Source of the DNA: JAWLGW01 sp964569055
GTDB lineage: Bacteria > Planctomycetota > J058
DNA: 12,893 bases
Reading direction: 5' to 3'
Assembly (NCBI GenBank): GCA_964569055.1
Contig: CAZMSZ010000207.1
Span: 1 to 12,893 of the forward strand
The notes under the pieces are model-generated. The model did not search any database and was not told the origin of the DNA. It saw only the letters and a list, made by a program, of their open reading frames with translations. Positions 1 to 5,310 of the stretch are shown here, piece by piece; the first letter of the stretch is position 1, and each line of letters starts with the position of its first letter. Made by a program: the position numbers and the translations under genes.

Positions 1-56
1 GGCTCCGCGGGCGCCGTTGCGCGCCGGCCGGTCGCCGTCCACCCTGGAGCGCGAGC

Positions 57-65
57 GAGGAGGGG
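57..65 (+). promoter_or_regulatory. Shine-Dalgarno site of the zinc-ribbon protein gene
   Basis: A purine run GAGGAGGGG ends 4 bases before the GTG at 70. It is a strong match to the anti-Shine-Dalgarno sequence at near-optimal spacing, and it decides in favour of the GTG start at 70 over internal starts. Confidence 0.7.
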
Positions 66-69
66 CTAC

Positions 70-1185
70 GTGAAGGTCGAGCCAGGCGTGCAGCGCTGCC
101 CCAAGTGCGTGACGAGCAAGCTGCTCCACGTGGAGCGCGGTGGCATGACCGTCGAGCTGTGCCCGAGCTGCCGCGGGCTGTGGCTCGACCCGGGCGAGCT
201 GACCGTGATGCTCGAGCTCTACCGCCGGCTCGACGCCGACGCCGGCGGGAACGCGGGCGTGTTCTGCCTGCGCTGCGGCGACATCGAGATGCGCGAGCTG
301 CGCTTCCCCGGCACCGAGGTCGAGCTCGACTGCTGCCCGCGCTGCCAGGGCGTGTGGCTCGACGACGGCGAGCTCCACCTGCTGCGCGCCAAGGTGGCCG
401 AGCTCGTGCCCCACGACGAGCCCGACCTCGCCGAGCGCGCGGCGGCGCTGTTGACCGAGGCCGAGGTCGCGGGCGAGCAGCGCTTCGTGTGCCCCAAGTG
501 CAAGGCGAAGCTGTGGCACGTCGAGCGCGAGGGGGAGGTGGTCGAGGTGTGCTCGGGCTGCGCCGGCATGTGGTTCGACGCCGGCGAGCTGACGGTGCTG
601 CTCGGCGTCTACCGCCGGATCGAGGCGGCCGCCGGCAAGCCCTCGTACGTGGCCTGCATTCGCTGCGGCGACGGCCTGGTCGAGCTGCCGTTCCCCGAGA
701 CCGAGGTCGCGGTCGACGTGTGCCCGACCTGCCGCGGGATCTGGCTCGACCAGGGCGAGCTCGAGGCGCTCAAGGCGGACGTGGCCCGCTTCCTCCCCGC
801 CGACCAGGTCAGCTTCCAGGACCGCGCCGCCGTGCTCCTCGACGACCTCGACCGCGGCGCCGTGGCCCGCGCCGCCTGCCCGCGCTGCGGCGGCAAGATC
901 CGCCCCGACGACGAGCGCGGCGTGCGGTTCGAGCGCTGCCTGGGCTGCGACGGCCGCTGGTTCGACAGCGGCGACCTGACCCGCGCCCTGGGCGTGTCGC
1001 GCAAGCTGCGCGTGAAGGAGGGCCAGTCGAGCGGCCTGCGCTGCGTACGCTGCCCCGGCCAGACCCTGCTCGAGCTCCCCTACCCCGGCACGAGCGTCCC
1101 GATCGACGTGTGCCCCGACTGCCGCGGCGCCTGGCTCGACCCGGGCGAGCTGGAGGCGCTGCGCGCGGCGGTGGGCGGGGGCTGA
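70..1185 (+). CDS. Six-fold zf-TFIIB-type zinc-ribbon protein (three tandem dyads)
   Basis: A 371-residue soluble protein with no signal peptide or membrane segment. It contains six copies of a zinc ribbon of the form C-x2-C ... C-x2-C-x-G-x-W-x-D-x-G-E/D-L, which is the hallmark of the zf-TFIIB family. The copies alternate between two subtypes: odd ribbons begin CPKC/CPRC and even ribbons begin CxRC and contain a (F/Y)PxT segment. The protein is therefore three repeats of a two-ribbon unit, beginning near residues 10, 141 and 270. The first two units end in a linker of the form RAA-x-LL; the third stops just after its second ribbon. Most family members carry one or two ribbons, so six is unusual. 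Each ribbon should bind one Zn through four cysteines; all 24 are present. Function is unknown; a nucleic-acid or protein-binding scaffold is inference. GTG start with a strong upstream Shine-Dalgarno. No partner gene is visible. Confidence 0.9.
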   Translation: MKVEPGVQRCPKCVTSKLLHVERGGMTVELCPSCRGLWLDPGELTVMLELYRRLDADAGGNAGVFCLRCGDIEMRELRFPGTEVELDCCPRCQGVWLDDGELHLLRAKVAELVPHDEPDLAERAAALLTEAEVAGEQRFVCPKCKAKLWHVEREGEVVEVCSGCAGMWFDAGELTVLLGVYRRIEAAAGKPSYVACIRCGDGLVELPFPETEVAVDVCPTCRGIWLDQGELEALKADVARFLPADQVSFQDRAAVLLDDLDRGAVARAACPRCGGKIRPDDERGVRFERCLGCDGRWFDSGDLTRALGVSRKLRVKEGQSSGLRCVRCPGQTLLELPYPGTSVPIDVCPDCRGAWLDPGELEALRAAVGGG

Positions 1186-1316
1186 GCGGGGCGAGCGCAG
1201 CACCACGCCGTCGCGGCCGCCGCTAGGGCTCGGTCAGGGCTATCGCTGGGTCGAGAGCCGGTCCACGCGCTGACGATTCACCGTGCGCGAGGTCGGCGCG
1301 CGGCCATGAACGAAGC

Positions 1317-1348
1317 GACCCCTCTCGCACATTTGCGCAAGAGGGGTC
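1317..1348 (-). terminator. Hairpin just downstream of tRNA-Pro, possible terminator
   Basis: A perfect 9-bp inverted repeat (GACCCCTCT at 1317-1325 and AGAGGGGTC at 1340-1348), extendable inward by 4 bp (1326-1329 with 1334-1337) around a 4-base loop with a two-base bulge. It begins 5 bases after the tRNA discriminator base on the minus strand. The following minus-strand sequence is only mildly T-rich (GCTTCGTTC), so this is either an imperfect Rho-independent terminator or a 3'-trailer processing structure for the tRNA precursor. Confidence 0.5.
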
Positions 1349-1353
1349 AAATA

Positions 1354-1427
1354 TCGGGCGGACAGGATTTGAACCTGCGACTTTGTGGTCCCAAACCACA
1401 CGCGCTACCAGACTGCGCCACCGCCCG
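1354..1427 (-). tRNA. tRNA-Pro (anticodon UGG)
   Basis: The minus strand folds as a full cloverleaf: 7-bp acceptor stem (CGGGCGG/CCGCCCG), 4-bp D stem GCGC/GCGC with loop AGTCTGGTA, 5-bp anticodon stem TGTGG/CCACA, 5-base variable region AAGTC, and a T arm GCAGG/CCTGT with loop TTCGAAT. The 7-base anticodon loop TTTGGGA places UGG at positions 34-36, which decodes CCA and, by wobble, other proline codons. The discriminator base is A. The 3' CCA is not encoded (the next genomic bases are TAT), so it must be added by CCA-adding enzyme. A TAGGAT hexamer at 1436-1441 (minus) could be a weak -10 element. It lies downstream of the selenoprotein gene on the same strand and could also be co-transcribed with it. 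Confidence 0.97.
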
Positions 1428-1464
1428 GAGCCGGAATCCTAACGCACCGCCGGACGGAGGGAAG

Positions 1465-2082
1465 TCAGGGCCGTGTCGCCGCGAGCGCGCGGCCGAGCGC
1501 GGCGCGGTAGGTCTCGAGCGGGACCGCGCCCACGATCGGCGGCGCGCCGGGGGCGAGCAGCGCGGGGATCCCGCGGATCCCGGCCGACACCGCCTCCATG
1601 TGCTCGCGGGCGGCGCGCAGGCGCAGGTCCCGGTCGGCGAGCGCCCGGGCGATCTCCTCGCCCGGGTCGGGGACACCCGCGGCCTCGGCGCAGCGGGTGA
1701 GCACTGCGGGGTCGGCCACGTCCTCCAGGGTCACGAACACGGCCGCGAACAGGGCGTCCTCGAGGGCCTCGAGCCGCTCGGGCTGACGGTCCTGCACGCG
1801 CAGCGCCACGAGCTGCGGAGGCAGGCTCGAGCGCGGATACGGGTGGCCGGGCTCGGGGATCGCGAACGGGAGATCGGGCGCCTCGGCCGCGGCCGCGCGC
1901 CGGTGGGAGATCACGTAGGCGTCGTAGACCGGGCGCTCCCCCTGGCCGGGGAGGAGCAGGAACGCGCGGCGCACCCAGCGCACGCGGTTCCCCAGCTCAC
2001 GCGCCACCGCGCGGCGGCGCCCGGCCGCCACCCAGCACCACGGTCAGAGGAAGTCGTCCCAGTAGCGGACCTCGAGCGCCAT
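1465..2082 (-). CDS. DsbA/FrnE-family thiol oxidoreductase, predicted selenoprotein (UPWC active site)
   Basis: Read from ATG at 2082-2080 with the in-frame TGA at 2046-2044 taken as selenocysteine, this is a 205-residue DsbA-fold (FrnE-like thioredoxin) protein. That is the usual length for the family. Residues 13-16 are Sec-Pro-Trp-Cys where relatives have Cys-Pro-Trp-Cys. The preceding segment (LEVRYWDDFL) matches the family's first beta strand and D-F/L approach to the active site. The C-terminal half holds the helical insertion and the cis-proline segment G-I-R-G-I-P followed by P-x-I-V-G-A-V-P, typical of DsbA/2-hydroxychromene isomerase relatives. If translation began at the later GTG (2031), the whole redox motif would be lost, leaving a domain without active site or first strand. 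Codon bias is strongly coding both before and after the TGA, which argues against a random upstream extension. The gene's final stop (1465-1467) is also TGA, so recoding would be context dependent. The Shine-Dalgarno is ambiguous: GGAGG lies only one base from the ATG, and GAGGT lies 11 bases away. No signal peptide, so probably cytoplasmic. The alternative is a nonsense mutation or a sequencing error. Confidence 0.85.
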
Positions 2083-2350
2083 GCCTCCAAGGTACCTCGT
2101 GGGCGCGGCGTGCGGTCACTCGGCGCCCGATCAGGCGCGCGCCGACCTGCGCCGGGCCCGCCGGGATCGAGATCCCCCAGTAGATGGCGAACAGGAAGAA
2201 GAGCGAGGAGAAGCCGCTCCGGCGATAGACGGCCTCCGCGGCGATGCCCGCGACGGCCCCGCCGAAGGCGCACAGGGGCAGGAGCACCAGCAGCAGCAGC
2301 TCGCGGCGGACGACGGCGCGGCGGAGGATGTCCCGAGCTCCAGGGTCCAT
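1997..2350 (-). CDS. Small two-helix membrane protein overlapping the selenoprotein start
   Basis: A 117-residue reading frame with a basic N-terminus and two hydrophobic segments, about residues 19-40 (LLLLVLLPLCAFGG onward) and 46-63 (FSSLFFLFAIYWGIS), joined by a short loop EAVYRRSG. No family is recognised. Codons up to about residue 88 show the strong G/C third-position bias of real genes here. From the selenoprotein ATG onward this bias collapses (CAT, GCT, CGA, GGT, CTA and similar), while the selenoprotein frame takes it over. The last 30 or so residues therefore look like an overprinted read-through tail rather than an ancestral coding region. The overlap with the downstream gene is 86 bases and contains the UGA and the putative SECIS. 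No clear Shine-Dalgarno precedes the ATG, and a downstream start is possible. The two genes are probably co-transcribed. Confidence 0.5.
   Translation of the reverse strand: MDPGARDILRRAVVRRELLLLVLLPLCAFGGAVAGIAAEAVYRRSGFSSLFFLFAIYWGISIPAGPAQVGARLIGRRVTARRAHEVPWRHGARGPLLGRLPLTVVLGGGRAPPRGGA
2011..2031 (-). promoter_or_regulatory. Candidate bacterial SECIS stem-loop for UGA recoding
   Basis: Counting U of the UGA as base 1, bases 16-23 (GTGGCGGC) pair with bases 29-36 (GCCGCCGC), giving 8 bp including one G-U. The apical loop is five bases, CGGGC (bases 24-28, plus-strand 2019-2023). Bacterial SECIS elements are known to lie within the coding region, with a short apical loop roughly 16-37 bases past the UGA and a G in the first two loop positions; here G is the second loop base. 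The position and shape fit. In such GC-rich DNA hairpins are frequent, so the structure supports rather than proves recoding. Confidence 0.65.
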
Positions 2351-2412
2351 GGGCCGAGCATGGTAGCGGAGCCGGCGCGGCTCGAAGGCGGGGCGAGCCC
2401 GTGGCAGGATTG

Positions 2413-2418
2413 GTATAC
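2413..2418. promoter_or_regulatory. Possible shared -10 element in a divergent intergenic region
   Basis: The 80-base gap between the divergent ABC operon (start 2431) and the membrane/selenoprotein pair (start 2350) contains one AT-rich spot, the self-complementary GTATAC within GGTATACAGG. It resembles a -10 box on both strands. On the plus strand it lies about 12-17 bases before the ATG at 2431, and no Shine-Dalgarno is present between them, so the ABC ATPase mRNA may be nearly leaderless. No convincing -35 box is visible. Confidence 0.35.
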
Positions 2419-2430
2419 AGGTGTCGCCCC

Positions 2431-3390
2431 ATGAGCGACCCGAGCGAAGAGATCACCTCGCCCGGCCTCGAACCCGAGCGTCCGCTGGTGCTCGAGGTGC
2501 GCGGCCTGACCAAGTCCTACGGCCGCACCCCCGTGCTGCGCGGGCTCGACCTCTCGCTGCGCGAGGGCGAGGTGTATGGGTTCTTGGGCCGCAACGGCGC
2601 GGGCAAGTCGACCACGATCCGGATCCTGATGGGGATCACCCGGCCCGACGGCGGCGAGGTCCGCCTGTTCGGCGAGCCCTCGCGGGCCGACCGGGTCGCG
2701 CTGCGGCAGCGGATCGGCTACGTGGCGCAGGAGCAGCACTTCTACGGCTGGATGAGCCCGCGGGCGCTGGGCCGCTTCGTGGGCGCCTTCTACCCCACCT
2801 GGGACGGCGCCGAGTACGAGCGGCTGCTGCGCCAGCTCGAGCTGCCCCCCGACCGCAAGGTGCGCACCTTCTCGGGCGGCATGAAGGTCAAGGTCGGTCT
2901 GGCGCTCGCGCTCGCGCACCGACCGCCGCTGCTGTTGCTCGACGAGCCGACCGCCGGGCTCGACCCGGTCGCGCGGCGCGAGTTCCTGGAGATGGTCCGC
3001 GAGCAAGCCGAGCGCTCGGGGCGCACGACCTTCTTCTCCACGCACCTGATCGACGAGATCGAGCTCGCCGCCCACCGGGTCGGGATCGTGGACGGCGGGC
3101 GCACCCTCTACGAGGGGAGCGTGGCCGACCTCGCGGCGCGCGTCCGCCTGCTGCGCCACCCGCCCGCGGAGGGGGAGGTCGCGCTGCCGGCGGCGCTCGC
3201 CGACCCCGCCAGCGGGCTGGCGCTGGTCTCCGACCGCACCCGCGCCGGCGAGCGGCTCGTGATGGTCGAGGCCGACGCGCCGGAGCGGTTCGAGGGCTTC
3301 GCCCCCGGCGAGGGGTGGTCGGTGGAGGTGCCCGACCTCGAGGAGATCTTCGTGGAGAAGGTCCGCCGCCCCCTGCGCGCGGGGGCCTAG
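2431..3390 (+). CDS. ABC transporter ATP-binding subunit (ABC-2 / YtrB-like type)
   Basis: A 319-residue nucleotide-binding subunit. Visible motifs: Walker A G53-R-N-G-A-G-K-S-T61, Q-loop Q100, signature F147-S-G-G-M-K152 (a variant of LSGGQ common in this subgroup), Walker B L167-LLLDEP173, D-loop GLDP at 176-179, and switch histidine in FSTHL (H205). All catalytic residues are intact. The segment F-Y-P-T-W-D (120-125) between Q-loop and signature and the string MKVKVGLALALAHRP are typical of ATPases paired with ABC-2 permeases of the YtrB/EcsA kind. After residue 230 there is an accessory C-terminal domain ending in DLEEIFVEK, as in other ABC-2 ATPases. The reading frame stays open upstream to 1306, but that part runs antisense to the tRNA and selenoprotein; the ATG at 2431 starts just before the conserved fold and is preferred. 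The stop is 3 bases before the next gene, so this ATPase energises the two permeases that follow. Confidence 0.95.
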   Translation: MSDPSEEITSPGLEPERPLVLEVRGLTKSYGRTPVLRGLDLSLREGEVYGFLGRNGAGKSTTIRILMGITRPDGGEVRLFGEPSRADRVALRQRIGYVAQEQHFYGWMSPRALGRFVGAFYPTWDGAEYERLLRQLELPPDRKVRTFSGGMKVKVGLALALAHRPPLLLLDEPTAGLDPVARREFLEMVREQAERSGRTTFFSTHLIDEIELAAHRVGIVDGGRTLYEGSVADLAARVRLLRHPPAEGEVALPAALADPASGLALVSDRTRAGERLVMVEADAPERFEGFAPGEGWSVEVPDLEEIFVEKVRRPLRAGA

Positions 3391-3393
3391 CCG

Positions 3394-5310
3394 GTGGGCC
3401 GGCTGCGCGCGCTGGTCGCCAAGGAGCTGCGCGAGCACCTGTGGGCCGGCCTGGCCCTGGCCATGGTCCTCGGCGGCGCGCTCCTGCTCCTGCTGGTGAG
3501 CGGGCTCCTCGCCCGGCGCAGCGTCTCGCTCCTGCAGAGCTACACGTTCTACCTGTGGGTGTTCGTCCCGCTGGCGGGGGTCGTGCTCGGCAACCGGCTG
3601 GTCGTGCACGAGTACTACGGGCGCACGCAGCTGTTCCTGGAGGCCCTCCCCGTGCGGCGCCCCGAGCTGCTGGCCGTGAAATGCGCCCTCGGCCTCGCCG
3701 CGCTGTCCGCCGTGGCGCTCGGCGCCCTGGCCACGTTCGCGCTGTTCGCCTCGCAGAGCGAGCCGATCGATGCGCGGTTCCTGGCGATCCTCGTCACCCG
3801 CAGCCTGGGCTGGGTGGCCTGCCTGTGGAGCTACCTGTTCGCCATGGGGCTGCTCGGCAAGCTGCGGATCCCCCTGTACCTCACGACCGGCCTGGCGGCG
3901 GGGCTGCTGGTCGGGCTGACCGACGTCGACCTCTCGCGCTTCGGCCCGTTCGCGCTGATCGACTTCGAGACGCTCCCGGGCGAGCGGACGCACTTCCCGG
4001 TGGACGCGCTGCTCGAGGCGCTCGCGGCGACGGGCGTGTGCCTGGGGATCGCGCTGGTCCTCGGCCTGATCCACGAGGGCTCGGTGGCCGAGGTGCTCGC
4101 CCGCCCCATGTCGCAGCGCGAGAAGGCGCTGAGCGGAATGGTGATCCTCGGGCTGATCGTGGGCGTGGCCGTGCTCGACGAGCGGCGGCACAAGGCGCCG
4201 CTCGAGTTCGACGAGGACGACCTCGTCGTCGCGAGCGAGGAGGCCCCGCTCGAGGTGCTCTACCTGCACGAGGAGGCGGAGGACGACGCGGACGCGCTCC
4301 TCGCCGTGCTCGAGGCGGACGTGGCGGCCCTCGAGGAGCTGCTCGGGCGGCCGATCGACGCCGTGCTGCGGGTCGCGCTGCACGAGCAGCTCGACGGGCG
4401 CACCTTCGAGCAGGCCTACCTCGAGGAGAACGACGGGGTGCTGCTGCGCGCCAACTTCCGGCGCGGCGCCGAGTGGGACGAGCGCGGCTTCCGCGCCTTC
4501 GCGCTCGCGCGCGTGCTGCGCGAGGCGACCGGCGAGCGGGCGGGCTTCGAGCCGCAGGCCTGGGTCCTCGACGGGTTCGCGCGCTGGTGGACCGAGCGCG
4601 ACGAGGCGCGCGAGCCCGAGCAGGACCGCGCGCTGCTGCGCGCCGCCTGGGCCACCCGCGCCGCCCCGCTCGCCGAGGCCGACCTCGTCCGCTGGTTCCG
4701 AACCCGCGAGCGGCTCGGGCTGCCGGTGGCCGAGGGCCTGGCCGCCTCGGGGCTGTGGGCGCTCGAGCGCCGCCGCGGCCGCGCCGCGGTCGAGGCCCTC
4801 GCCCGCGCGCTCTACGGGCGTGAGGTCCCCGAGGACGCGAGCGAGACGCTGCGGACCTGGCGAACGCCGTTCCCGGCCGTGTTCGAGCAGGCCGCCGGGC
4901 TGCCGCTCACCGAGCACCTCGCCGCCTGGAACGCCGAGCTCGAGGCGCTGCGGGCGCGCCCCGCCGTGGCCGACCTCCTGGCGCGGGTGCCCGAGGGGAG
5001 CGGCGCGTTCGAGGTCCGCGCCGGCCAGGGCACGATCCGCCACCTCGAGTACGCGCTGCGGTTCGCGCGCCCGCCGGGCGCGGGGACGCCCTGCGCGCTG
5101 CTCCACCTCGAGCTCTCGCCCTTCGACCACGAGCTCGACCCGCGCGCGCTGCGGCGGCAGGAGCACCTGTGGGCCGAGGGCGCCGCCGAGGCGCAGCACC
5201 GCCTCACGCGCTACGGACAGGGGACGCGGGTGTTCGTGGCGCTCGAGGTCGAGAGCGAGGCGCTCGGCTGCCCGCTCCGGCTCGCGGCCGAGCGGCGGGT
5301 GATCGAGTGA
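3394..5310 (+). CDS. ABC-2 permease fused to a degenerate peptidase-like (pseudo-gluzincin) domain
   Basis: A 638-residue fusion. The N-terminal part begins with the ABC-2 hallmark AKELREHLW and has seven apparent membrane helices (about residues 17-39, 51-67, 91-115, 127-150, 156-174, 209-226, 245-261). An acidic linker (EFDEDDL...) follows, then roughly 370 soluble residues. With seven helices and a cytoplasmic N-terminus the C-terminal domain faces the periplasm. It parallels the peptidase domain of the next gene: F-A-L-A-R-V-L (369-375) sits where that protein has F-H-H-E-T-V-H, and W-V-L-D-G-F-A-R-W-W (from 390) where it has F-A-E-G-L-A-E-Y. Both metal histidines and the catalytic glutamate are replaced (L371, A372, L375), and the third ligand is D393, so it should be inactive. 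GTG start 3 bases after the ATPase stop suggests translational coupling. It probably heterodimerises with the next permease. The substrate is unknown. Confidence 0.88.
   Translation: MGRLRALVAKELREHLWAGLALAMVLGGALLLLLVSGLLARRSVSLLQSYTFYLWVFVPLAGVVLGNRLVVHEYYGRTQLFLEALPVRRPELLAVKCALGLAALSAVALGALATFALFASQSEPIDARFLAILVTRSLGWVACLWSYLFAMGLLGKLRIPLYLTTGLAAGLLVGLTDVDLSRFGPFALIDFETLPGERTHFPVDALLEALAATGVCLGIALVLGLIHEGSVAEVLARPMSQREKALSGMVILGLIVGVAVLDERRHKAPLEFDEDDLVVASEEAPLEVLYLHEEAEDDADALLAVLEADVAALEELLGRPIDAVLRVALHEQLDGRTFEQAYLEENDGVLLRANFRRGAEWDERGFRAFALARVLREATGERAGFEPQAWVLDGFARWWTERDEAREPEQDRALLRAAWATRAAPLAEADLVRWFRTRERLGLPVAEGLAASGLWALERRRGRAAVEALARALYGREVPEDASETLRTWRTPFPAVFEQAAGLPLTEHLAAWNAELEALRARPAVADLLARVPEGSGAFEVRAGQGTIRHLEYALRFARPPGAGTPCALLHLELSPFDHELDPRALRRQEHLWAEGAAEAQHRLTRYGQGTRVFVALEVESEALGCPLRLAAERRVIE

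Noticed and set aside
1186..1316. Possible small gene or RNA between the zinc-ribbon gene and the tRNA hairpin
   Set aside because: No start with ribosome site, no coding bias and no convincing structure were seen.
1465..2031. Taking the DsbA-like gene as a 188-residue protein starting at GTG 2031
   Set aside because: That start removes the first beta strand and the whole redox motif, has no good ribosome site, and ignores clearly coding codons upstream through the TGA.
1465..2082. Pseudogene by nonsense mutation
   Set aside because: Only one interrupting codon, it is TGA and not TAA/TAG, it replaces precisely the catalytic Cys, the rest of the frame is well kept, and a SECIS-like hairpin follows. 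Not excluded, but less likely.
1306..2430. Long N-terminal extension of the ABC ATPase, open back to 1306
   Set aside because: It is low-complexity Arg/Gly/Ala sequence antisense to the tRNA and to the selenoprotein and membrane genes; the conserved ATPase fold begins just after the ATG at 2431.
2131..5199. Open minus-strand frame of about 1000 codons opposite the ABC operon
   Set aside because: An antisense shadow produced by very high GC; repetitive Arg/Glu/Gln/Ala composition without domains, opposite clear ABC genes.
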